A stretch of 10,361 bases of DNA from Actinomycetota bacterium (GTDB lineage Bacteria; Actinomycetota; Acidimicrobiia; IMCC26256; BP-133): positions 1 to 10,361 of the forward strand of contig JAUZEX010000108.1 of the NCBI GenBank assembly GCA_030838815.1. Reading direction: 5' to 3'. The notes under the pieces are model-generated. The model worked only from the letters and a program-made list of their open reading frames with translations. It had not been told where the DNA came from and made no database searches. Shown here in pieces: positions 1-6,261 of the stretch. Both the position numbers and the translations under genes were made by a program. Position 1 is the stretch's first letter. Each line of letters starts with the position of its first letter.

Positions 1-71
1 TGCCGGCCTTCGAGGAGGACATCCACGACCTGCGGGGTCTGGCCCGGCTCGGGGAGTGTCTGTTCGCCTGA
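1..71 (+). CDS. C-terminal end of an unidentified protein (partial)
   Basis: The reading frame beginning at base 3 runs for 22 codons to a TGA at 69-71 and encodes a tail ending ARLGECLFA. The gene starts outside the window. The tail is too short to assign a family. The next start codon lies 10 bases beyond the stop, and that gene's Shine-Dalgarno sequence overlaps this stop, so the two genes are probably cotranscribed. A nicotinate phosphoribosyltransferase would make sense next to a nicotinamidase-like gene, but the visible tail shows nothing diagnostic of that family. Confidence 0.6.
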   Translation, partial: PAFEEDIHDLRGLARLGECLFA

Positions 72-81
72 GGGCGCGACA

Positions 82-753
82 ATGCTGGCCATGGCGGGCG
101 GCACGATCTTCTGGGACGTCGACACACAGGCCGACTTCATGTTCTCCGACGGTGCGCTGCCGGTGCCGGGGGCGGAGGCGATCCGGCCCAACCTGGGCCG
201 GCTCACGGCCGCCGCCCGGGCGCAGCGGCTCACGATCGTCCACACCGCGGACGACCACGACCGCCACGACCCCGAGATCGCCGACGATCCCGACTTCGTC
301 CACACGTTCCCGCCCCACTGCCTGCGGGGCACGCCCGGCGCGGCCCGACTGCCGGAGACGGCGGCCCCGGCAGGGGCGCTCGACATCCCCCCCGACGGGA
401 GAGGTCTCGACGTGACGGCCGCCGCCGGGGCGGCGGAGATCGTGCTGCGCAAGAACCGGTTCGACGTCTTCTCCAATCCGGCCGCCGCCCCCCTGCTGGG
501 CGCGCTCGCCCCCGACCGGGTCGTGGTCTACGGCGTGGCCCTGGAGGTCTGTGACCGGTACGCCGTCGAGGGGATGCTGGCCCAGGGCGGAGGGTTCGAG
601 ATCGTGGTGGTGGAGGACGCCGTGGCCGCCCTCGACCCCGCCCGGGGCGCCGACCTGCTCGACGACTGGCGCAAGCAGGGCGTGCGGGTCGTCACCACCG
701 ACGAATTGCTGGCCGAGCTCTGGCCCGGGGGTTCGGGGGTGTTCCCCGGATGA
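82..753 (+). CDS. Nicotinamidase-like cysteine hydrolase (isochorismatase fold)
   Basis: This is a 223-residue cytosolic hydrolase of the isochorismatase/nicotinamidase superfamily, whose members cleave amides such as nicotinamide through a catalytic Asp-Lys-Cys triad. All three residues are visible: D14 in VDTQADF, K124 in LRKNRFDVF, and C157 in GVALEVCDRYAVEGM. FPPHCLRGTPGA at 76-87 is the family's conserved loop. The usual nicotinamidase metal site (D-x-H ... H) appears only in altered form as DDHDRHD (57-63) with H79. The substrate is therefore not certain: nicotinamide is the likeliest, another small amide is possible. The ATG at 82 is chosen because GAGGG at 70-74 sits 7 bases upstream. 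The in-frame ATG at 91 has no such site. The stop overlaps the thiI start (ATGA, 750-753), implying translational coupling. Confidence 0.88.
   Translation: MLAMAGGTIFWDVDTQADFMFSDGALPVPGAEAIRPNLGRLTAAARAQRLTIVHTADDHDRHDPEIADDPDFVHTFPPHCLRGTPGAARLPETAAPAGALDIPPDGRGLDVTAAAGAAEIVLRKNRFDVFSNPAAAPLLGALAPDRVVVYGVALEVCDRYAVEGMLAQGGGFEIVVVEDAVAALDPARGADLLDDWRKQGVRVVTTDELLAELWPGGSGVFPG
734..748 (+). promoter_or_regulatory. Hairpin next to the thiI start codon
   Basis: CGGGG at 734-738 and CCCCG at 744-748 can pair across a 5-base loop, ending two bases before the thiI ATG at 750. The structure lies inside the end of the upstream coding sequence. In mRNA it would shade the thiI initiation region unless ribosomes translating the upstream gene melt it, which fits coupling through the ATGA overlap. 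Short GC stems arise easily in DNA this rich in G and C, so function is only an inference. Confidence 0.25.
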
Positions 754-1907
754 ATCCCGACCTTCTCCTCGCCCACTACCACGAGATCGGGCTCAAGGGC
801 CGAAACCGCCCCCGCTTCGAGCGGGCCCTGCGCGACAACCTCAAGCGGGCGCTGGGCGACTCGGCGGCCAGAGTGCGCCTCGTGAGCGGGCGGGTCGAGA
901 TCCTCGAACCGAAGCCCGACGCCCTCGAGAGGGTCACCCGCGTCTTCGGCGTGGCCAACGTCGCCCCGGTGCTCGTGGCCCGGGCCGACCTCGACGCCAT
1001 CGTCGCCACCGCCGTCGACGTCGCCCGGGACGCCGATCGCCTCACCCCCTTCGAGACCTTCGAGGTCCGGGCCCGCCGGGCCCGGACGACCTTCGCCACC
1101 ACCAGCCAGGTGGTCAACGAGACGGTCGGGGACGCCATCCGCCTCGGCCTGTCGAAGCGGGTCGATCTGCGCCGGCCCGATGTGTCGGTGCGGATCGAGA
1201 TCGTCCACGACAAGGCCTACATCTCGGCGGCCAAGGTCCCGGGCCCGGGCGGCCTCCCCGTGGGGACGGCGGGGCCGGTGATCACGCTGTTGTCGGCGGG
1301 TATCGACTCGCCGGTGTCGACCTGGCGGATGATGCGCCGCGGCGCCGACCCCGTCGCCGTCCACTTCCACGGGCAGCCGTTCACCGACCGGTCGTCGGAG
1401 CAGAAGGTGACCCAGCTGATCGAGGTGCTGGGGCGGTGGGGCTATCGCCGGCCGTGGTGGTCGGTGCCGATGGGCGAGGCCCAGCGGGAGATCACGCTCT
1501 CGGCTCCGTCGTCGCTGCGGGTCCTGCTCTATCGACGGCTCATGCTCCGGGTGGCCGAGGGGCTGGCGGCCCGGGTCGGCGCCCTGGCGGTGGTGACGGG
1601 CGAGAGCCTCGGCCAGGTCGCCTCCCAGACGCTGGAGAACATGGCCGCCGTCGGCGCCGTCGCCACCCTGCCGCTGCTGCGGCCGCTCGTCGGCACCGAC
1701 AAGGTGGAGATCATCGACGAGGCCCGCCGGGTCGGCACGTACGACGTGTCGGCCGAAGCCCACCAGGACTGCTGCACGCTCTTCGAGCCCCGCGATCCGG
1801 CCACCCACGCACGCGCCGCCGAGCTCGACGAGGCGGAAGCCGGCTACGACCTCCCGGCCCTCGTGGCCGACTGCCTCGAGCGTGCCGAACGGCGCCCCCC
1901 GCCCTGA
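750..1907 (+). CDS. thiI: tRNA 4-thiouridine synthase ThiI (short form, no rhodanese domain)
   Basis: ThiI adenylates U8 of tRNA and inserts sulfur delivered by a cysteine desulfurase. In some species it also supplies sulfur for thiazole synthesis. The 385-residue product has the family order: an N-terminal ferredoxin-like region with YHEIGLKGRNRPRFE (10-24), a THUMP domain (about 55-163), then the PP-loop pyrophosphatase domain with LSAGIDSP (181-188) and the signature TGESLGQVASQT (283-294). DCCTLFEPR (340-348) carries the conserved cysteine region of the catalytic domain. The protein ends soon after, so the C-terminal rhodanese domain of the Escherichia coli type is absent, as in many Gram-positive ThiI proteins. 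Sulfur transfer must then use the remaining cysteines (C341 or C342). The start overlaps the preceding stop by four bases. A small GC hairpin (734-748) sits directly before the ATG. Confidence 0.96.
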   Translation: MNPDLLLAHYHEIGLKGRNRPRFERALRDNLKRALGDSAARVRLVSGRVEILEPKPDALERVTRVFGVANVAPVLVARADLDAIVATAVDVARDADRLTPFETFEVRARRARTTFATTSQVVNETVGDAIRLGLSKRVDLRRPDVSVRIEIVHDKAYISAAKVPGPGGLPVGTAGPVITLLSAGIDSPVSTWRMMRRGADPVAVHFHGQPFTDRSSEQKVTQLIEVLGRWGYRRPWWSVPMGEAQREITLSAPSSLRVLLYRRLMLRVAEGLAARVGALAVVTGESLGQVASQTLENMAAVGAVATLPLLRPLVGTDKVEIIDEARRVGTYDVSAEAHQDCCTLFEPRDPATHARAAELDEAEAGYDLPALVADCLERAERRPPP

Positions 1908-1916
1908 GCAGCGGCG

Positions 1917-1932
1917 GATCCCTTGCGGGATC
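1917..1932 (+). terminator. Small hairpin after thiI, possible weak terminator
   Basis: GATCCC (1917-1922) and GGGATC (1927-1932) form a perfect 6-bp stem with loop TTGC, starting 10 bases after the thiI stop. It is followed by AGCGTTTAT, which has only a short run of three T. This is a poor match to a Rho-independent terminator, but its position between thiI and a separately promoted gene is suitable. It might instead be a protein-binding palindrome upstream of the next gene. Confidence 0.35.
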
Positions 1933-1969
1933 AGCGTTTATGACCCCGGACCGGTTCGCCTCCGTCCGT

Positions 1970-1975
1970 TACCAT
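1970..1975 (+). promoter_or_regulatory. Putative -10 box for the PHP phosphatase-pdtaS transcript
   Basis: TACCAT fits the actinobacterial -10 pattern TANNNT and ends 10 bases before the GTG at 1986. No Shine-Dalgarno sequence lies between them, so the transcript may begin at or within a few bases of the start codon. No convincing -35 element is seen at 16-18 bases upstream. The 78-base gap from thiI (1908-1985) is long for this gene-dense region, which supports a promoter here. Confidence 0.35.
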
Positions 1976-1985
1976 CTTGTAGCAA

Positions 1986-2873
1986 GTGCTCGACTACCAC
2001 CTACATCTGCTCCGTCATGGGGAGGACGGGCCCTACCGGGCGGAGTCGGTGCGCGCCTACGCGGGGGCCGCCGCCGCCCGGGGGGTGGAGGAGATCTGCA
2101 TCACCGAGCACCTCTTCCGCTTCCGAGCGGCCGACCGGCTCCTGGCCGGCTGGTGGGATGCCGACCCTGACGGCCGCCTCCGGTCCCAGACTGCCGCCTA
2201 CTGGTCCGAGCACGCCACCGGCGACCTCGAGGAATACTGCGCCGCCGTGGTCGGAGCGGCGGACGCCGGCGCGAATGGTGACGGCCCGCCCATACCGATC
2301 CGGCTCGGGCTCGAGGTCGACTACTACCCGGGCCGGATGGGCGAGGTGGCCGACCTGCTGGCCGGCTGGCCCTTCGACCTCCTGCTCGGTTCGGTGCACT
2401 GGCTCGGCGCCTGGGGCTTCGACCAGATGGGCGATCCCGCCGTCGACGAGCAGTGGGAACGGCGCGAGGTCGAGGCGGTGTGGGACGCCTACGTCGCCGC
2501 CATCGAGGAGCTGGCCGCCACCCGCACCGCCGACGTCCTGGCCCACCCCGACCTGGCCAAGGTGGCCGGCATCGTCCCCGCCGGCGATCTGGCGCCGTGG
2601 TGGGACCGCCTGGCCAAGGCGGCGGCCGAGAACGGAGTGGCGGCCGAGGTCTCCAGTGCCGGCTGGCGCAAGCCGGCCGCCGAGGCCTATCCCGCCCCCG
2701 GCCTGCTGGCCCGCTTCCGGGCCGCCGGCGTCCCGGTGACCACGGCGTCCGACGCCCACGAGCTGGCTCTGGTGGCCGACGGGGTCGACCGCCTCCGCCT
2801 TCTGCTGGATGGCGCCGGCTACACCGAGCTGTCCGGCTTCGAGCGGCGTCACCCATCCCCCAGGGCCGTCTGA
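1986..2873 (+). CDS. PHP-family phosphatase, histidinol-phosphatase-like
   Basis: This 295-residue soluble enzyme belongs to the PHP (polymerase and histidinol phosphatase) family of metal-dependent phosphoesterases. The metal-binding motifs occur in the family order: DYHLH (3-7, H5 and H7), ITEH (39-42), GLEVDYYPG (108-116, E110), GSVHWL (135-140, H138), LAHPDL (185-190, H187) and SDAHEL (255-260, D256 and H258). EVSSAGWRKP (221-230) is also typical of the HisJ/HisK type. The length is a little above the 268 residues of Bacillus HisJ. The probable reaction is histidinol phosphate to histidinol. No other his gene is nearby, so another phosphomonoester substrate is possible. The GTG at 1986 is used because the conserved DYHLH begins at residue 3. 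The gene ends 6 bases before the sensor kinase and should share its mRNA. Confidence 0.88.
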   Translation: MLDYHLHLLRHGEDGPYRAESVRAYAGAAAARGVEEICITEHLFRFRAADRLLAGWWDADPDGRLRSQTAAYWSEHATGDLEEYCAAVVGAADAGANGDGPPIPIRLGLEVDYYPGRMGEVADLLAGWPFDLLLGSVHWLGAWGFDQMGDPAVDEQWERREVEAVWDAYVAAIEELAATRTADVLAHPDLAKVAGIVPAGDLAPWWDRLAKAAAENGVAAEVSSAGWRKPAAEAYPAPGLLARFRAAGVPVTTASDAHELALVADGVDRLRLLLDGAGYTELSGFERRHPSPRAV

Positions 2874-2879
2874 GGATCG

Positions 2880-4361
2880 ATGGCGACCCTCGTCGAGCTG
2901 GCCCGGTCCCACACCCGGCTCACCACCGACGACGCCGTCCACCTGCAGCGGCTGGCGGCCGCCTGGGGGATGCTGGCCGACCTCTGCTTCGCCGACCTCC
3001 TGCTGCTCGCCCCCGTCGCCGGCGAGGAGGGCCACCGGTTCGTCGTGCTGGCCCAGGTGCGGCCGACCACCGACCAGACGCTCTACCGCGACGACATGGT
3101 CGGCACGATCGTCGACGAGGTCGAGCGGCCGCTGATCGCCCGCGTGTGGCGGATCGGCGAGATCGGCGTCGGCGACGCGGCTGTGATCGGCCAGACCGGC
3201 GAGCGGGCCAACGTGCAGGCCATCCCCGTCCGCCACGGGGGCAAGGTCGTCGCCCTCCTCACCCGGGAGGCGGCGACGACAACGGGGCGGCGGCTGGGGG
3301 AGCTCGAGCGCGTCTACTTCGAGATCTTCGACCGCTTCGCCCGAATGCTCTACGAGGGCACGTTCCCGTTCAAGGGCGGGGCGCTGGTGCCGGAGGAGTC
3401 GCCCCGGGTCGGCGACGGTGTCCTCTTCCTCGACACCGACTCGGTCGTCCGATACGCCAGTCCGAACGCAGTCAGTTCGCTCCACCGCATGGGCATCCAC
3501 GCCAACGCCCAGGGCCAGCGGCTCTCCGACGTCGGCCTCGACGACGACGCCGTGCGCACCGCCTTCGCCGCCGCCGCCCCGGTCACCGAGGAGCTGGAGT
3601 GGGGCGACACCTCGATCCTCCTCCAGGTGATCCCGCTCCTCGAGGACGGCACGCCCAACGGCGCGCTGCTGCTGATGCGGGACGTGTCGGAGCTCCGCCG
3701 CCGGGACCGGATGCTCCTGTCCAAGGACGCCACCATCCGGGAGATCCACCACCGGGTGAAGAACAACCTGCAGACGATCGCCTCGCTGCTGCGGCTCCAG
3801 GGCCGGCGGCTGTCGTCGCCGGAGGCCAAGCAGGCGCTGGAGGAGTCGGTGCGCCGCATCCGGTCGATCGCCCTGGTCCACGAGACGCTGGCCTACGAGG
3901 CTGGCAACACCGTGCCCTTCGGGGAGATCATCCGGCCGCTGGTGCGGGTGGTGGAGGACGGGCTGATCTCGCCCGACCGTCACATCCGGTTCGTCGTCGA
4001 GGGCGACCCCGGCGACCTCCCGGCCGAGGTCGCCACCCCGTTGGCGGTGGTGCTGACCGAGCTGCTGCAGAACGCCGTCGAGCACGGCTTCCCCGACAAC
4101 GGGTCGGGCGAAACGCGCGAGGGCTGGGTCACGGTCCGCTTGGTCCGGGAGGACGACGAGGCCGTGGTCGACGTGGTCGACAACGGCGTGGGGCTTCCGC
4201 CCGGGTTCTCGCCCGAGACGGCGTCGGGGCTTGGCCTGTCGATCGTCCGCACGCTCGTCCAGAGCGAGTTGGCAGGCGAGATCACGATGAAGACCGACGG
4301 CGGCACCCGGGTGCACCTTCGGGTCCCGATCGCCAACGCCCCCCGCGTGGAGCGTCAGTAG
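2880..4361 (+). CDS. pdtaS: PdtaS-type soluble sensor histidine kinase (HisKA_2 family)
   Basis: This 493-residue cytosolic kinase has no membrane segment. The order is that of mycobacterial PdtaS (501 residues): an N-terminal GAF-like sensor region (about 1-155), a PAS-like region (about 175-275), the HisKA_2 dimerisation helix with EIHHRVKNNLQ (288-298, probable phosphoacceptor H291), and a HATPase_c domain. The ATPase domain shows the N box ELLQNAVEHGF (394-404, N398), G1 box DNGVG (434-438) and G2 box GLGLSIV (450-456). Known PdtaS proteins phosphorylate PdtaR, an ANTAR-domain response regulator that binds RNA and prevents transcription termination. No pdtaR-like gene is in this window. 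The only cysteine in the sensor region that I see is C36. GAGG (2872-2875) lies 4 bases before the ATG and overlaps the upstream stop, so translation of the two genes is probably linked. Confidence 0.93.
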   Translation: MATLVELARSHTRLTTDDAVHLQRLAAAWGMLADLCFADLLLLAPVAGEEGHRFVVLAQVRPTTDQTLYRDDMVGTIVDEVERPLIARVWRIGEIGVGDAAVIGQTGERANVQAIPVRHGGKVVALLTREAATTTGRRLGELERVYFEIFDRFARMLYEGTFPFKGGALVPEESPRVGDGVLFLDTDSVVRYASPNAVSSLHRMGIHANAQGQRLSDVGLDDDAVRTAFAAAAPVTEELEWGDTSILLQVIPLLEDGTPNGALLLMRDVSELRRRDRMLLSKDATIREIHHRVKNNLQTIASLLRLQGRRLSSPEAKQALEESVRRIRSIALVHETLAYEAGNTVPFGEIIRPLVRVVEDGLISPDRHIRFVVEGDPGDLPAEVATPLAVVLTELLQNAVEHGFPDNGSGETREGWVTVRLVREDDEAVVDVVDNGVGLPPGFSPETASGLGLSIVRTLVQSELAGEITMKTDGGTRVHLRVPIANAPRVERQ

Positions 4362-4375
4362 CGCCTTTCGGGCGC
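4361..4375 (+). terminator. Hairpin at the end of pdtaS
   Basis: GCGCC (4361-4365) pairs with GGCGC (4371-4375) around the loop TTTCG. The stem begins on the last base of the pdtaS stop codon. No T-run follows, so it is not a classic intrinsic terminator. It may act as an RNA 3' end or a Rho-independent I-shaped terminator of the kind proposed in actinobacteria. Confidence is low because such short stems are common here. Confidence 0.3.
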
Positions 4376-4392
4376 ACCAGGGTTCACGTTCC

Positions 4393-4413
4393 GGTTGCCA
4401 GAACTTGGTTGCC
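4393..4413 (+). repeat. Direct repeat GGTTGCC, two copies 14 bp apart
   Basis: GGTTGCC occurs at 4393-4399 and again at 4407-4413, separated by 7 bases, in the 92-base non-coding gap between pdtaS and the secreted propeller gene. The spacing of about one and a half helical turns does not match the usual same-face operator geometry. The copies could be a regulator's half-sites, part of a -35 region (TTGCCA at 4395-4400), or chance. Apart from this, the hairpin at the pdtaS stop and the -10-like box, the gap holds nothing recognisable. Confidence 0.3.
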
Positions 4414-4440
4414 CGGTCATGCGGTGTCAGATCCCGAACG

Positions 4441-4446
4441 TAGGTT
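4441..4446 (+). promoter_or_regulatory. Putative -10 box for the secreted propeller gene
   Basis: TAGGTT matches TANNNT and ends 7 bases before the ATG at 4454, so transcription would be expected to start at or next to the A of the start codon. There is no purine-rich Shine-Dalgarno sequence at normal spacing. Both facts suggest a leaderless mRNA. No good -35 element is present at the right distance. Confidence 0.35.
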
Positions 4447-4453
4447 CCGCGCC

Positions 4454-5329
4454 ATGAAAAGACGGGGCGTCGTCCCCCTGGCCGGCGTTCTTCTTCTCCT
4501 CTCGCCGATTCTGACGCCGCCGGTGGCGGCGGCGGGCCGCAGTCACTGCAGGCCGCCCAGCACGCACGTCCAGGATCTCTCCTCCCTGTCCCACGGCCTC
4601 AGCGAGGCGTCGGGTCTGGCGGCGTCGTGGTTGCATGCCGGCGTCGTATGGATTATCCGCGACTCTGGCCACCCGCCGAGCATCTACTCGCTCCGGATCA
4701 ACAAGGGGCGGCCGGTTGTGCGGGAGGTCAGGGTCCTCGGCGCCGAGAACACCGACTGGGAGGACATCGCCTACTCCCGCGGGGCGGACGGCCGGGGCCG
4801 GTTGTGGATCGTGGAGAGCATGCAGAGCCACCGGGACCCCTACATCTACGAGGTTCTCGAGCCGGACCCGGACCACGCCACCACCGCGCCGCTGCTGTCG
4901 CGGCACCGGTACCAGTATCCGGGCGGCGTCGGTTTCCAAAACACGGAAGCGAGCATCTGGTTCGACGACCACCTGATCCTGGCCACCAAGAGCAGCCCGA
5001 CGCGGCTGTTCCGTTTCGCCACGCTCGACGGGCCGGGCACGCATTGGCCCGCCTACGTCGGCGATCTCCCGGGTGAGCCCCGCATCTCGATGCTGCGGGC
5101 GTCGCCCGACCACAGCGCCCTGATCGCCTCCGACCATCAGAGCATGGTGGTCTACGAGGGGCGCGGCCCCGGCAGCCACCTGGAGGACTTCGTGGGGAAG
5201 TGGCCGGCCTACGGCAAGGTCACCTTCCGGGGCGACAACGTCGAAGCGGGAGACTTCTTCCCCGTCGGGTCCTGCGATGTCGTGATGCTGGCCGAATCCC
5301 GGCGTGTCTACCGGATCCTCGCCCACTAG
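4454..5329 (+). CDS. Secreted protein, probable beta-propeller, function unknown
   Basis: The 291-residue product starts with a clear Sec signal peptide: MKRRG, a hydrophobic stretch (about 6-20) and a likely cut after PVAAA (residue 27). There is no lipobox, so the mature protein should be released or wall-associated. The mature part holds repeated short strands with turns such as ASGLAAS (52-58), VVWIIRDSG (64-72), NTDWEDIAY (99-107), LWIVES (117-122) and YIYEV (130-134). These resemble a family of secreted actinobacterial propeller proteins with an SGLA...DSG...DWED pattern, whose function I do not know. The only two cysteines, C32 and C274, lie near the two ends and could close the ring by a disulfide. 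The ATG at 4454 is the start that gives the signal peptide directly. The stop shares CTAG with the convergent lipid kinase gene. Confidence 0.8.
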   Translation: MKRRGVVPLAGVLLLLSPILTPPVAAAGRSHCRPPSTHVQDLSSLSHGLSEASGLAASWLHAGVVWIIRDSGHPPSIYSLRINKGRPVVREVRVLGAENTDWEDIAYSRGADGRGRLWIVESMQSHRDPYIYEVLEPDPDHATTAPLLSRHRYQYPGGVGFQNTEASIWFDDHLILATKSSPTRLFRFATLDGPGTHWPAYVGDLPGEPRISMLRASPDHSALIASDHQSMVVYEGRGPGSHLEDFVGKWPAYGKVTFRGDNVEAGDFFPVGSCDVVMLAESRRVYRILAH

Positions 5330-6237
5330 GGGACGACGATCGTCAGGGCGTCCTCCTCGTAGGTGAAGTCGAGCCGGTCGACGTCGCCGAGGTGGTCGCC
5401 GTCGACCTGGTAGGGGAATGGGCTGCTGCCGAGGACGGTCAGCGCGTCCACGCCGGCATGGTGGACGAGGCTCGGGTGGCGCCGCAGCACCTTTCCCGAC
5501 CCCAGCGCCGAGGCGATGGCGGCCATCACCGGCGCGAAGCGCAGCGTGCGGAAGGCCGTGACCGACAGCCGGGAATCGAGCCCCGCCTCGGGCGCCACCA
5601 CCACCGGCCGGGGGCCGAGGAAGGTGTAGGGGCTCGTCTTGGAGACGATGGCGAAGTAGCAGCCGTCGATGAGCTCGTCGCCGATCTGGATGGCGAAGTG
5701 GGGCCGCTGGTGGTCGTAGTGGCGGAACCAGGTGACGAAGGCGCTGGCCACGAACAGCGGATGGCCGGCGTAGCGCTTCAGCTCGTTGCGCCGCTCGACC
5801 TGGGCGACGACGGCGGCGTCGAAGCCGAGGCCGGTGTGGAACAAGAAGCGGCGGCCGTTGACGCATCCGACGCCGATCCGGCGGTAGGAGTAGCGGTGGA
5901 GGGAGGCCAGCAGCTGCCCGGTCGCTTCCAGCGGGTCGCGGGCGATCCCGATGGTGCGGGCGAAGACGTTGGTCGAGCCGCCGGGCAGCGGGGCGAGGGC
6001 GGTGTCGGTGCCGGCCAGCCCGTTGGCCGCCTCGTTGAGCGTCCCGTCGCCGCCCATGGCCACCACCACGTCGAAGCCGTCGTTGGCCGCGCCGTGGGCC
6101 AGGCGCTCGGCGTGGCCGCGGCGGGTGGTCTCGGCCACGGTGAGATCGTGGTCGGCGGCCAGGGCCTTGGCGATGACCACCCGGGCCCGGGCGGTCACCG
6201 ACGACGCGGTGGCGTTGACGATCAACAGGATCCGCAT
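5326..6237 (-). CDS. Diacylglycerol kinase family lipid kinase
   Basis: This 303-residue protein belongs to the DAGK catalytic family (DagK/YegS/LpqK-like), soluble or peripheral enzymes that phosphorylate membrane lipids such as diacylglycerol or sphingoid-type substrates with ATP. The nucleotide-binding core is clear: an N-terminal strand with IVNATAS (6-12), then MGGDGTLNEAANGL (61-74), then LPGGSTNVFAR (84-94). The second beta-sandwich domain shows GLGFDAAVV (136-144) and, near the C-terminus, YQVDGDHLGD (276-285), where many relatives have DGE. The length is normal for the family. It is 24 bases downstream of the Kelch-like gene on the same strand and is probably cotranscribed. No strong Shine-Dalgarno sequence is seen. 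A perfect inverted repeat fills the gap. The natural substrate cannot be read from the sequence. Confidence 0.92.
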   Translation of the reverse strand: MRILLIVNATASSVTARARVVIAKALAADHDLTVAETTRRGHAERLAHGAANDGFDVVVAMGGDGTLNEAANGLAGTDTALAPLPGGSTNVFARTIGIARDPLEATGQLLASLHRYSYRRIGVGCVNGRRFLFHTGLGFDAAVVAQVERRNELKRYAGHPLFVASAFVTWFRHYDHQRPHFAIQIGDELIDGCYFAIVSKTSPYTFLGPRPVVVAPEAGLDSRLSVTAFRTLRFAPVMAAIASALGSGKVLRRHPSLVHHAGVDALTVLGSSPFPYQVDGDHLGDVDRLDFTYEEDALTIVVP

Positions 6238-6240
6238 GCT

Positions 6241-6261
6241 GGCCGAGCAGGCTATTCGGCC
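6241..6261 (-). promoter_or_regulatory. Inverted repeat between the Kelch-like gene and the lipid kinase gene
   Basis: GGCCGA (6241-6246) and TCGGCC (6256-6261) form a perfect 6-bp stem with a 9-base loop and fill almost the whole 24-base gap. On the minus strand the loop contains TAGCCT, a TANNNT match 11 bases before the lipid kinase ATG. It could be an internal promoter, an attenuating hairpin or a terminator of the Kelch-like gene. No T-run follows the stem. Confidence 0.3.

Noticed and set aside
1..71. Upstream partial gene as nicotinate phosphoribosyltransferase
   Set aside because: Only 22 residues are visible and they do not resemble the C-terminal tails I know for that family. Context alone is not enough.
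2001..4316. A 771-codon open frame on the minus strand opposite the PHP phosphatase and pdtaS genes
   Set aside because: Its translation is rich in Gly, Arg, Pro, His and Asp with no recognisable motif, and the opposite strand carries two genes with intact catalytic motifs. Long antisense frames are normal in DNA with G/C third positions.
4454..4549. Lipoprotein signal at C32 of the secreted propeller
   Set aside because: The residues before the cysteine are RSH, which do not fit a lipobox, and a normal signal peptidase I site (PVAAA) precedes it.
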